From: QYQD01 sp040754095 | GTDB lineage: Bacteria > Desulfobacterota > QYQD01 | DNA: 64,000 nt | NCBI GenBank assembly: GCA_040754095.1 | Contig: JBFMFO010000012.1 | Coordinates: 1 to 64,000 of the forward strand | Direction of reading: 5' to 3' | Shown: in pieces, positions 48,838-57,983 of the stretch | Position numbering within the stretch: position 1 is the stretch's first letter | Layout: each line of letters opens with the position of its first letter | Made by a program: the position numbers and the translations under genes | The notes under the pieces: generated by a model | Databases searched by the model: none | Told to the model about the DNA's origin: nothing | What the model saw: only the letters and a program-made list of their open reading frames with translations

Positions 48838-51800
48838 CTAATTCTCTCCAAAGGCCGCAATCTGAGCGCTGATCTGGTCGTGCGTAAACCGGCCCATGCT
48901 GATGGCCCCGGCCGGGCAGTACGAAGCGCAGATTCCGCACCCCTTGCATGCGGCAATGATTGTCTCCGCTTTCTTCAGTTTTCCCACCTTCGTCATCCGG
49001 ATAGCGCCATAAGGGCAGAAATATTCGCACATGCCGCACCCAATACATTTTTCCTGGTCGCAGGATGACACGATGGGTTCGGCTTTTACGTAGCCCCTGG
49101 CCAGCATGATCGCCGCCCGGGACGCCGCCGCTTTGGCCTGAGCCACGGCTTCATCAACCGGTTTGGGGAACTGGGCCATGCCACATATATAGATTCCGTC
49201 TACATAGGAATCGACCGGTTTGAGCTGCACGTGGGACTCCAGGAGAAAACCGTCTGACGAACGTGGCACGGATACGGCCTTTTCCAGAGTCTTGTCCTCT
49301 CGCGGCACGATGGCCGTACTTAAAACCAGCAAACTGCCTTCAATAACGATTTTCTTTCTGATAAGCGGATCGGTAACGGTGACATGCAACCTCCCATCTA
49401 CTCCGGCGACCACGGGTTTGTCGTCCTTCTCGTACCGGACAAAAACGACCCCTTGTTCTCTTGCCTGTTTGTAGTAGTCCTCGTGAAATCCGTAGGTCCT
49501 CATATCCCGGTACAAGATGTATACGTTCGTTTCCGGACTGATCTCTTTGATCTTGATCGCATTCTTAATGGCCATGCTGCAGCAGATGCTGCTGCAATAC
49601 GGATGCTTCTCGTCGCGGGAACCCACGCATTGTATCATTACCACTGTGTCTTCTTTAGCCGGGATGAATTGACCGGAGGCCAGCCTTTCTTCCAGTTCAT
49701 GCTGGAGCACCACCCGCTCAGACCGGCCGTACAGATATTCATCCGGCCTGTAGGCCACGGCGCCGGTAGCCAGGATGATAATCCCGTGCCGCAGGCTCTC
49801 TTTCTTTTCACCTGAAAATCCCCCTGTATCCCCCTTTTCCAAAGGGGGAGTGAGGAGTTCTCTTTTTTCCAAAGGGGGAGTTGATGTAGCCATGTCTTCC
49901 CCCAAAGGGGGACTTTGGTTTTCACCCTTTTCCAAAGTGGAATCTAACATATCCCCCCCTTTAGTAAAGGGGGGTGAGGGGGGATTGTTTTCATTGTGGT
50001 CTTGCCTTATAGTAAGCACCGTCTCGAAATTCCCCACGAATCCTTTGACAGTCTCGACCTCGGCCTCCAGCAGTACGTGGATAAGCTTGTGGTTTCCTAC
50101 CTTGCCGATGATCTCTTCAAGGTAACGCTGCGGGTCTTCCCCTTCCAGGGTGTAACGGATATTATGGAGATTGCCGCCCAGCCTGGCCGTTTTCTCAACC
50201 AGATAACATTCAAAGCCCTGCCCGGCCAATGACAACGCCGCCGTCATACCGGCCAGTCCGCCGCCGATAATCAAACCCTTCGGGATTACGTCTGTAACCG
50301 GCTCAGAGAGCGGTTTAATCAGCCTGGCTTTGGCCACAGCCATACGAATCAGGTCTTTGGCCTTTTGGGTGGCCGCCTCCTTTTCGTGCGCATGCACCCA
50401 GGAGCACTGATCCCGGATATTGACCATTTCCAAAAGACACCGGTTTAACCCCGCCTCTCTTATGGTCTCTTGAAATAGCGGTTCATGCGTCCGCGGAGTA
50501 CAGGCGGCAATAACCACCCGGTTGAGCTTTTCCTTATCAATAGTTTCCTTGATCAGGGCCTGTGTATCCTGAGAACATGAATAGAGATTATCCTTGCTGA
50601 AAACCACATCAGGAAGAATAGCCGCATACTTTTTGACCTCTCCTACATCTACTACGCCGCCGATATTCTTCCCGCAGTGACAAACAAAGACCCCGATCCG
50701 TAACCCTTCCTGATCTACCGGGCGTTCCTCGGGAAATGCCTTATCCGCTATACAGGTGCGCCGGGCCGCAGCCAGGAGTTCGGCCGCACAGGCAGCCGTA
50801 CCGCCGGCCTGCATAACGCTATCCGGAAGCGCCATCGGCCCGCGAAATCCACCGGCAATGTATATGCCGTCCCTCTGCGTAAAAAGGGGCGAAAACAGAC
50901 CGGTTTTGCAAAATCCGTATGAATTAAGCCCGATACCCGTGGCCCTGGCCAGAGAGAAATTCCCATCGGGCGCTTCCAGACCCATTGGTAATACAACCAG
51001 GTTGAACGTATCCTGCCGTAACGCGCCGTCTTCCGTAACATATTTTATAATGAGGTCTTCTGTTTCGGGATCACGTCTGATCCCGGAGACCCTGGAGCGG
51101 ACAAATTTTATCCCGCATTCCTTCGCCCGTTCATAAAAGGCCTCCAACCCCTTGCCGTACATCCGCATATCCATGAAGAATATCGTAATATCCAGATCCG
51201 GCTCATGTTCCAAGGCCACTATGGCGTCTTTAACCGCATACTTGCAACACACTGACGAACAATAGCTTTTACCGGAAATCTTGTCCCGGGAACCGGCACA
51301 TTGTATGAAAGCGATTTTTTGGGGTTTTTGTAAATCAGAAGGCCGGAGAATCCTGCCTGTGTAAGGGCCGGAAGCGCTGGATACCCTTTCAAATTCCAGA
51401 CCGGTAACAACATTAGGGGAGTCCTGGTAACAATACATCTTTAATTTTGCCGGGTTGACCTGCTTAAAGCCGGTAGCCAGGATAATAGAGCCGACCTGAT
51501 AGGTAGATACCTCCGCCCTCTGATTAAAATCGATTGCCCCGGCCTGACAGGCCCGGGTGCATTGTTTACACTCCCTTTTGTTCAAAAACAGGCAATAATC
51601 AGGATTAACCGCATAGGCGGAAGGCACGGCCTGCGCATAAAGGATATCAATGGCTTTTCTCTGGGATAGATTCTGGTTATGGGGATCCGGGATGGTAACC
51701 GGGCAGTACTGCGCACAGACCCCGCAGGCCGTACACCTGGTTTCATCCACATAACGTGGCTGTCGCCGTACCTTGACCCGGAAGTTTCCGGCAGTACCCG

Positions 51801-52083
51801 ATACTTCCTGTACCTCGGCGTTGGTAATGATTTTTACATTGGGAGACCGACCGGCCTCCACGAGCTTGGGCGCCAGTATTCAGAGGGCGCAGTCATTGGT
51901 CGGAAAGGTCTTATCCAGACCGGCCATAATACCGCCTATGGCCGACGACCTTTCGATCAGATAGACGTAAAAACCGCCGTCCGCCAGATCCATAGCCGCC
52001 TGGATCCCGGCAATTCCACCCCCAACCACCATTACCGAGCCGATGAGTCGATTATCGTTAATTTGAATCTCCATGGGGACCAT
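48838..52083 (-). CDS. hdrA: HdrA-like subunit, two-FAD form, probable selenoprotein (UGA at 51880-51882)
   Basis: A continuous frame of 1081 residues from the ATG at 52083 (an ATG at 52074 is also possible). TGA at codon 68 lies in FPTNDCAL-U-ILAPKLVEAG, where the paralogue has CSMCILSPKLVECG. Two FAD modules (VMVVGGGIAGIQAAMDLA; GLIIGGGLAGMTAALSLAGQG), RCTACGVCAQYCP, CKQCTRACQ, and terminal CIGCGMCEYFCP and CKGCGICASYCP. Residues ~696-761 are a foreign proline-rich insert from a DNA repeat (49802-49996). HdrA with Sec at this site is known. It links AOR, MvhD, HdrC and the NuoEFG-like set. Confidence 0.9.
49802..49996 (-). repeat. Palindromic C/G-rich repeat inserted in frame within hdrA
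   Basis: A ~195-base array of units with CCCCCTTT-CCAAAGGGGG and its relatives. It is translated as segments like NPPSPPFTKGGD, TPPLEKR and TPPLEKGDTGGFSG. The same family occurs between genes at 54421-54462, 60328-60372 and 61570-61646. HdrA homology stops before it and resumes after it (SLRHGIIILATGAVAYRP), so it interrupts the second FAD module without breaking the frame. Confidence 0.85.
51851..51876 (-). other. Possible SECIS hairpin after UGA of hdrA
   Basis: Minus strand CTGGC...GCCGG closes an outer stem starting four bases after the UGA. An inner CCA-AGCTCG-TGG forms a short apical stem. It is weaker than the other two SECIS candidates and includes an internal loop. Confidence 0.4.
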
Positions 52084-52100
52084 CTTTTTTATATTTGCGT

Positions 52101-52481
52101 CTAGTCCTCCACCAGTTCCAGTGCACCGGTGTTGCACCAGCGCACGCAGGAAGGACTGGGCGGTATGCCGCAAAAATCACATTTCAAGGGGATACCGGTC
52201 TCAGCCTCCACGAAATACGGTTTTTCCGGACAGGAGGCCCGGCAGAAGGCGCACATGTCATAAGTCTGCTCACCAATGACGATGTAGTGTTTTGAAGTGC
52301 AGGCCGCATCCACAAACGGCCCGGCGATCACCGGGTAGTAGCGATTGCCGTCCCTCATCACCCTTATACGGGCCCGTCTGGGATTTACCGTATTTGCCAC
52401 ATGGTTGAGTGAGCAGGCCGTCTCACAATGCCTGCACCCGGTGCATTTGGTATGATCGATCTTTATTCTCGGCACTCTCAC
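52101..52481 (-). CDS. Four-cluster ferredoxin-type subunit of AOR (HycB-like, BamC position)
   Basis: A 126-residue polyferredoxin. Motifs: CTGCRHCETACSLNH, CAFCRASCPEKPYF, CDFCGIPPSPSCVRWCNTGA and a further Cys in DAACTSKHY. Such proteins form the small electron-transfer subunit with AOR-type tungsten enzymes, e.g. BamC with BamB. Its ATG overlaps the AOR stop by four bases. The next gene, hdrA, starts 18 bases after its stop. Confidence 0.92.
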   Translation of the reverse strand: MRVPRIKIDHTKCTGCRHCETACSLNHVANTVNPRRARIRVMRDGNRYYPVIAGPFVDAACTSKHYIVIGEQTYDMCAFCRASCPEKPYFVEAETGIPLKCDFCGIPPSPSCVRWCNTGALELVED

Positions 52482-54292
52482 ACCTCCAAGTTCAATGCCT
52501 GTAAGGTCTCAGGCCGCGGCTCACCCTGTTCATTCCAGCCCCTGAGATGATAATATTCCGGAAGCATCTCACCTATCCTGCTGACTTGCCCCTCGGCAGG
52601 CCCATCAGGAACCGGTTCCTTGATAAACCGCTCCGGAAGTGTATCATGTGTCCGGTCAAATCCCGCTTTCAGGTTAAACATCCTCTCCAGGTTCCAGATC
52701 TTTTCACCGATAAACAAAAGGTCATCTGCCTTATAATTTGTTCCCAGGCAACTGTTCACCATGGGTACGTAGTTATTGAATTTGAGTCCCATCAGAGGCC
52801 AATTGCACAGCCCCAGAGAGTCCATGACAGCGGTGGTATCCTGATACTCCTTCACAAGCAAAGGCTTTCCGCCAATTTCCCATGGATCAAGACTTTGATG
52901 TACATTAAGGAGTTCGTCAATGAACGTGTAGGCGAACAGATGATGCGGCCCATAGTTACATGTCGCAAAATGAAGTCCCATGCCCTGAATGGCGCGCGGG
53001 TCAAAAGGAGACAGCGAATGACCCTTTACGCCCATAAAGACCTCCGGCCTTCCGAACTCTTTGGTCAGGGCCAGGCCGCCCTGCCCCAGGCGTCTGGCAT
53101 ATACTTTTTTAGTGGCCATCAGGCGCAGCGCCTCCACCATGGCCTCCCCGTTGCCGAACCGCAGGTCAATTTTTAACTCCTCAGGGGTGACCACTTTTTT
53201 CTCCACTAACTCCATGATAGTGGCGAGAGTCCCTCCAGTGGCCACGGGATCGAGTCCCATTTCCCCGCACATCATACTCGCCATACCGATCGTAGTCAGG
53301 TCGGTAATCCCGCAATTCACCCCCAGGGAACCGATGGCCAGATAGGTCGGGGCCATCCCCTTCCCTTCGTAGGCAGAGTGTTTAACATCCGCCTTTTTGA
53401 TGCAGGCGATAGGGCACGCAAAACAGCCGCGACTCCTCAAGGCAAAGGCGCTGTTCAGGGCATCAGTAGCAATATTTCTTAACGGAAGCGGGGCGCGGCG
53501 AAAATTATTCTGTGGCAGGATTCCTTTCTGGTAACACAAACCCACCAGAAAAGCAGTTCCGGTTTGAGACATGGACTGGGTAAGAGGGGCGCTGTTGAGC
53601 TTATTAATCAGGGTGGTGACCACCTGCATGAATCGATTCCCATCCGCCACCTGGAGGGAGTGCCGGCCTCTGACGGCAATGGCCTTAAGGTTTTTTGAAC
53701 CCATAACCGCGCCGATGCCTGCGCCCCCTACCGGAAGGAAGCGGTCATTAATCAGATTGGCCAGGGGCAAAAGTTTCTCGCCGGCCGGACCAATGGAAAC
53801 CAGATAGGTTTCCCGTGCGGCCCACGGATCACCCAGGTTATTCTTAAACAGTTCCTCAGTTTCCACCGTGGTACGGCCCCAGTATTCCAGGGCCGGGATA
53901 AGCCTCACCTTGTCATCCATAATCGAGACAATAATCGGCATCTCGGCCTTGCCTTCTACAATTAACAGGTCAAAACCGGCAAACTTCATCTCGGCGCCAA
54001 AATGTCCGCGCATCTTTGCACAGGCCAGTCCGCCGGTTAATGCGGACTTGGTTATTACATTGCACGAGGCCCCGGTTATAGCCCCTGTGCCCACCAGGGG
54101 ACCCGAAGAAAAGACGAGTTTGTTTTCAGGGGAAAGCGGATTTACCTGAGGGGAAACTTCTTCTGTAAAAATCCTGGCGCCCAGGCCCCGCCCCCCTATA
54201 AACTTTTCGAGCAGCCCGGGATCGATCTCCTCAATATTATGTCTTCCTTCGGTCAGGTTTATCCTCAGACAACGCCCGATCCATCCGTTCAT
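52478..54292 (-). CDS. Tungsten-containing aldehyde:ferredoxin oxidoreductase family protein
   Basis: A 604-residue AOR. Seen: WIGRCLRINLTEG, the pterin-binding FIGGRGLGARIFTEEV, FSSGPLVGTGAITGA, KMRGHFGAEMKFAGFD, and GGAGIGAVMGSKNLKAIAVRG. The [4Fe-4S] cluster is built by CFACPIAC and a later Cys in DSLGLCNWPL. It would oxidise aldehydes or reduce carboxylic acids, or act on another acyl/CoA substrate, at a W-bispterin. Sequence resembles general AORs more than BamB (benzoyl-CoA reductase), yet the following genes match the bam order. Substrate is therefore open. Confidence 0.92.
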   Translation of the reverse strand: MNGWIGRCLRINLTEGRHNIEEIDPGLLEKFIGGRGLGARIFTEEVSPQVNPLSPENKLVFSSGPLVGTGAITGASCNVITKSALTGGLACAKMRGHFGAEMKFAGFDLLIVEGKAEMPIIVSIMDDKVRLIPALEYWGRTTVETEELFKNNLGDPWAARETYLVSIGPAGEKLLPLANLINDRFLPVGGAGIGAVMGSKNLKAIAVRGRHSLQVADGNRFMQVVTTLINKLNSAPLTQSMSQTGTAFLVGLCYQKGILPQNNFRRAPLPLRNIATDALNSAFALRSRGCFACPIACIKKADVKHSAYEGKGMAPTYLAIGSLGVNCGITDLTTIGMASMMCGEMGLDPVATGGTLATIMELVEKKVVTPEELKIDLRFGNGEAMVEALRLMATKKVYARRLGQGGLALTKEFGRPEVFMGVKGHSLSPFDPRAIQGMGLHFATCNYGPHHLFAYTFIDELLNVHQSLDPWEIGGKPLLVKEYQDTTAVMDSLGLCNWPLMGLKFNNYVPMVNSCLGTNYKADDLLFIGEKIWNLERMFNLKAGFDRTHDTLPERFIKEPVPDGPAEGQVSRIGEMLPEYYHLRGWNEQGEPRPETLQALNLEV

Positions 54293-54382
54293 TTCTCGTT
54301 CTCCCTGTTTCCTACAGCAAAATCATTTAGGACGCAGATTTTCGCCGATACCCGCAGCACAGTAAATTCGAAATTCGAATTC

Positions 54383-54486
54383 TATTACTCCGGCAATTAA
54401 ATATATAAACTCGCCAAATCCCCCCATCCCCCCCTTTACCAAAGGGGGGTGAGGGGGGATTTAAGTTCTTAATTGCCGGAGTAATA
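54383..54486. repeat. MITE-like element with terminal inverted repeats (copy 1)
   Basis: The 104-base element begins TATTACTCCGGCAATTAA and ends with its exact complement TTAATTGCCGGAGTAATA. Inside is the C/G-rich CCCCCC...CCAAAGGGGGG palindrome. A second copy is at 60293-60397. It fills the centre of the 236-base gap between the AOR and a ferredoxin gene. Confidence 0.85.
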
Positions 54487-54528
54487 ATAAGTAAAATCTG
54501 CGTTCATCTGCGTCCGAGATGGAAATCC

Positions 54529-54738
54529 CTACGCGGCTCCTTTAAGCCACTCTACGGTCTTGTCTTTCAGGGCCTTGTCGTATCCGAAGGTGACACATAC
54601 GGTGCGGCAACAGCCGCAGCCGATGCACTTGTCGGTATCCACATAGATGGAACCCTGTTGGTCTATTATGGCCCCCACTGCACATACCGGCAGTGCAAAA
54701 CAGGACTTGCAGTTGTGTTTGCATATCACATTTAACAT
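54529..54738 (-). CDS. Small [4Fe-4S] ferredoxin-like protein
   Basis: A 69-residue protein with ICKHNCKSCFALPVCAVGAI and CIGCGCCRTVCVTFG. It carries one canonical [4Fe-4S] motif and a variant one with a five-residue spread. It lies between the GltB-like FMN protein (32 bases upstream) and the AOR, and likely transfers electrons between them or to HdrA. RBS GGAGG is upstream. Confidence 0.88.
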   Translation of the reverse strand: MLNVICKHNCKSCFALPVCAVGAIIDQQGSIYVDTDKCIGCGCCRTVCVTFGYDKALKDKTVEWLKGAA

Positions 54739-54770
54739 AGCTTGCTTTCCTCCCTTACTATTTTCCCAAA

Positions 54771-56336
54771 TTAGCCTAATATCTTATCTACTTCTGCTGC
54801 ATCGGACTCCATGACATAGGAAATTCCGGAAACTTCCGCCGCATCCCTGGTCAAGGCCACCAGATCGTTGCGATCAATGTATTTGAGGGCAAATTTTCTG
54901 GACCCGGCCATAAGCTGCTGGAGGCCCTGTTTCAGCCTATCAATATAAGAATACATGCCTATGGCCCCGGCCGGAAGCTTGGTAAAGTCCTTGCCGAAAC
55001 GTTCCTTAAGTTGCGCCCCTACGGCAAAGAGGCGCAGGTACCCTTGCTCTACATCCTCACCTTCCAACTCCATTTTTTGCGCCATTAACTTTCCATGGGT
55101 CTTGCCCACCATGGCCGCAGTGAGAATAGCCCGTCCCAGGCAAATGGCCTTGACATAGGGAGCACCCAGCGCCAGGGCCTTAAAGATATGGTCTTCCAGA
55201 GAGAGACCGCCCGCTATGGCAATGGGCGGAATATAAGCCCCCCTGGCCGCCAGCCGCTGACACATCTGATAGGTCAGGCATTCTAACTGCACGGTGGGTA
55301 TGCCCCACTCATTCATCATACGCCAGGGACTCATGCCGGTTCCACCGCCGGCTCCGTCTATGGTAAGGAGATCAATCTTGGCATTTGAAGAGAACTTGAT
55401 GGCCCGCGCCAGATCTGCCGGGCGATAGGCCCCGGTCTTGAGGGTCACATGCTTTGCGCCTACAGACCGCAGGTGCTCGACCGATTTGTAAAAGGCCTCC
55501 TCATCTACCATACCGAGGCGGGAATGCCGTTCGAACTCTGTTATACCACCGGCCTTGAAGGCGGCCTGAACGGCGGGATTGGTCGGATCCGGGAGCACGA
55601 TATAACCCCGCTCCTTCAACTGCAAGGCCCTCTCGATCGAATGAAGCTTGACTTCGCCGCCGATATCCTTGGCGCCCTGGCCCCACTTTAATTCAAATAT
55701 CTCGATGCCTAACTGCCCGATCACATATTCCGGCACACCCAGCTTGGTATCTTCCACATTGGCCTGAATAATAATACCGCCGGTCCCGTCATACCATTGA
55801 CGGAAGGCGTTAATGCGACGTTCCATCTCCGGCGACCTGGATATCTTCCCATTCTTGAATTCCGCCTGAGCATCCATGCCGCAGATATTTTCACCCGCAA
55901 CTACCAGCACACCCGAGATGGCCGCACCCACAGCCACATCCTCCCAGTTAATACGGGCGATATCCGTGGACCCAACTGCGCCGGTAAACACCGGAAAATT
56001 CAGCTTGATGTTGCCGCCCGCACCCACGGCCGTAGTCGTATCCACGGCCGGGAACGTGGCCTTATCGGAATCGGCCTCAATTCCCACGGCGCCTACGGCC
56101 GTACCCTGGATATTGAAATGGGAGAAATCCACCGGGTAATCCTTTTCCGAACCGGAGGTGATGACTCCGAAAGGCGTAGGATATATCACCTCTCTCCCCT
56201 TAAGGGCTGACCGGCCGATTTCGCACGGTCCTTCACAGCCGTCCACACAGGTCACGCAAATTCCTGACCCGGGGGCGGGCGTCACCCTGGTTGTGGTCAG
56301 GGTGGCGGCGCTTCGATTTGGTTTGCTGAATGACAT
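54771..56336 (-). CDS. GltB-type FMN protein (glutamate-synthase-related)
   Basis: A 521-residue protein from the ATG at 56336 with AGGAGG upstream. The N-terminus has a cysteine set, GSGICVTCVDGCEGPCEIG. The FMN barrel shows FELKWGQGAKDIGGEVKL, KTGAYRPADLARAIKFS, LLTIDGAGGGTGMSPWRMMNEWGIP and PPIAIAGGLSLEDHIFKALALGAPYVKAICLGRA. It lacks glutaminase and GXGXG parts. Archaeal relatives are annotated as glutamate synthase-related, of unproven function. As first gene of the AOR/Hdr cluster it may be a flavin redox hub. Confidence 0.85.
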   Translation of the reverse strand: MSFSKPNRSAATLTTTRVTPAPGSGICVTCVDGCEGPCEIGRSALKGREVIYPTPFGVITSGSEKDYPVDFSHFNIQGTAVGAVGIEADSDKATFPAVDTTTAVGAGGNIKLNFPVFTGAVGSTDIARINWEDVAVGAAISGVLVVAGENICGMDAQAEFKNGKISRSPEMERRINAFRQWYDGTGGIIIQANVEDTKLGVPEYVIGQLGIEIFELKWGQGAKDIGGEVKLHSIERALQLKERGYIVLPDPTNPAVQAAFKAGGITEFERHSRLGMVDEEAFYKSVEHLRSVGAKHVTLKTGAYRPADLARAIKFSSNAKIDLLTIDGAGGGTGMSPWRMMNEWGIPTVQLECLTYQMCQRLAARGAYIPPIAIAGGLSLEDHIFKALALGAPYVKAICLGRAILTAAMVGKTHGKLMAQKMELEGEDVEQGYLRLFAVGAQLKERFGKDFTKLPAGAIGMYSYIDRLKQGLQQLMAGSRKFALKYIDRNDLVALTRDAAEVSGISYVMESDAAEVDKILG

Positions 56337-56422
56337 AATTCTTTTTCCTCCTGCGTAAGGTTTTTCTGATAGTTTTACTGAATAAATTAACAATAAAAAC
56401 AGTTATACTTAACAATCCGGGC

Positions 56423-56459
56423 AAAAAAAAGTCCGCACTACCACTTAGGGTAGGCGGAC
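56423..56459 (-). terminator. Intrinsic terminator in the leader of the AOR/Hdr cluster
   Basis: Minus strand GTCCGC-CTACC-CTAAGT-GGTAG-T-GCGGAC, a near-perfect GC-rich hairpin, followed directly by eight T. It sits 87 bases before the ATG at 56336, in the divergent gap with the regulator. Confidence 0.85.
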
Positions 56460-56515
56460 GTCATCGTCATCTGCAACCAGCACGCCGTTGTATTGGTCAC
56501 AACTAAATAGCTTGC
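56423..56515 (-). ncRNA. Structured 5' leader with intrinsic terminator upstream of the AOR/Hdr cluster
   Basis: On the minus strand, after a TATAAT-like -10 (56517-56522), a hairpin GTTGT-GACCAAT-ACAAC (56487-56503) is followed by GGCGTGCTGGTTGC. Its TGGT can pair with ACCA in the loop, a possible pseudoknot. A strong terminator follows. The terminator lies before the first gene, so it suggests attenuation or a riboswitch-like control. I recognise no known class; an alternative is a short independent sRNA. Confidence 0.4.
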
Positions 56516-56669
56516 TATTATAAAAGCCGGGTTTTGTCAATAGCTAAGTTATTTGTACTAATTTTCTCTAACTCCTCTGTTGATAGAACATTTTCAGGAG
56601 AACTCTTGACTCATAGACAGATCGAGGGTATGAAATTTATTATTTCAACTGAAAGAAGGGGTATTGCCA

Positions 56670-57968
56670 ATGCGCAAAAAGGCGTCTGTTAGTTCTGGAG
56701 TAAGCCACCTGGACCGCCTGCTTGGAGGTCTTTTCATCGGTGATAACGTGGTCTGGTATGACCATTCCGGCAGCCTGGCATCGGTCTTTTGTCTTAATTT
56801 TCTTCAGGCATCACTATCCAATCATAAGCCGGTAATTTATGTCACCTTTGACCGCTCCCCCAGGAACCTCCTGGATAAGCTTGGTCCCCTGGCGGACAGC
56901 CCGAATCTTACTATCCTTGACGCCTTCACCTGCGGTAAGGGGGCCTCCACCCCCGTCTTCATGAAATTCTACGAAGAACCTGATCCCGAACGCCTCTGCC
57001 ATATCAGGAGGGTGGAAAAGCCGGGTGATATGGACTATGTAATAGAGGCCCTCTACGGGCTCCATGGGGATTTAAGCGGAGATGTCCGTCTCGTATTTGA
57101 AAGTATCACGGGCATGCAAAAACTCTGGGGAGGGGAAGAGGCCGTACAGAAGTTTTATTCCCATTCCTGTCCCCGCCTCTATGAATTGAATACCATAGCC
57201 TACTGGATAATGGAAAAATTGGCCCACTCACCCCAACTCAGGGCCCAGATCAACCAGATTGCACAGGTGGCCATCGACCTTTCCATAAAAAGAGGCACCA
57301 CAACCCTGACCATTCTAAAGGCCGAGGGTCGCAGCACAGCAGATATGCATGAACCTTGCCGCTACTGGACAAAAGGTCTCGCCATAACATTCGACAGGCA
57401 AAAACAAGGGGCCAATGGGATCAACTTGGGCTCTCGCGTCAAAGAACTCCGGATGAAACGGGGCCTGTCTCAGGCTGAGCTTGCGAAACTAGTGGGAGTT
57501 ACTCCCAGCACTATCTCCCAGGTAGAGGCCGACATTATTTATCCCTCGCTGCCGGCCCTTCTGAAGATGGCCGAGGTCCTTTCAGTTGATGTCGGTTCAC
57601 TATTACAGCCATCCTCAAAATCAGAAAAACAAATCATCTTCCCGGCTGCTGAGGCTGTGGACGCAGGGTTTGAAGATGTCCCTGGTGGGTCAATCCAGGG
57701 TAAGCTCTTAACTCCGCCGGATTTTGACGGTAAGATGGAACCTTACATAATTGAGATAGCGCCCAATGAGGAGTTGCCTGTCCATTTTTTTATTCATAAG
57801 GGTGAGGAAATGGGGTATGTCCTGTCCGGCAAATTGCGAATGACCCTTAACATGACCAGTTATACCGTTCGAGCCGGAGACGTGATTTACCTGACCACTG
57901 ATATGCCGAGTCAATGGAAAAATCCAGGGCCTAATGTGGCCAGATTGTTGTGGATTAAGGCAAAATAG
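56670..57968 (+). CDS. KaiC-like/HTH/cupin regulator
   Basis: A 432-residue protein with three parts. Residues ~1-235 are a KaiC/RecA-like ATPase domain (GVSHLDRLLGGLFIGDNVVWYD...KPVIYVTFDRSPRNLLDKLG) whose P-loop is degenerate (HSGSLASVF, no GKT), so it may not hydrolyse ATP. Residues ~250-310 form an XRE HTH (LRMKRGLSQAELAKLVGVTPSTISQVEADIIYPSL). A C-terminal cupin follows (ELPVHFFIHKGEEMGYVLSGKLRM, AGDVIYLTTDMPSQW). ATG 56670 with AAGGGG is preferred over a TTG at 56664. It is divergent from the AOR/Hdr cluster, so probably its regulator. Confidence 0.85.
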   Translation: MRKKASVSSGVSHLDRLLGGLFIGDNVVWYDHSGSLASVFCLNFLQASLSNHKPVIYVTFDRSPRNLLDKLGPLADSPNLTILDAFTCGKGASTPVFMKFYEEPDPERLCHIRRVEKPGDMDYVIEALYGLHGDLSGDVRLVFESITGMQKLWGGEEAVQKFYSHSCPRLYELNTIAYWIMEKLAHSPQLRAQINQIAQVAIDLSIKRGTTTLTILKAEGRSTADMHEPCRYWTKGLAITFDRQKQGANGINLGSRVKELRMKRGLSQAELAKLVGVTPSTISQVEADIIYPSLPALLKMAEVLSVDVGSLLQPSSKSEKQIIFPAAEAVDAGFEDVPGGSIQGKLLTPPDFDGKMEPYIIEIAPNEELPVHFFIHKGEEMGYVLSGKLRMTLNMTSYTVRAGDVIYLTTDMPSQWKNPGPNVARLLWIKAK

Positions 57969-57983
57969 CAATGGATACCGGCT

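Noticed and set aside
51880..51882. HdrA split by a stop codon (gene degradation)
   Set aside because: The TGA replaces a cysteine known to be Sec in other HdrA proteins and the rest of the protein is intact.
52478..54292. Naming the AOR bamB
   Set aside because: Gene order matches bam, but the sequence shows general AOR features and length and no aromatic pathway genes are present; the specific name is not supported.
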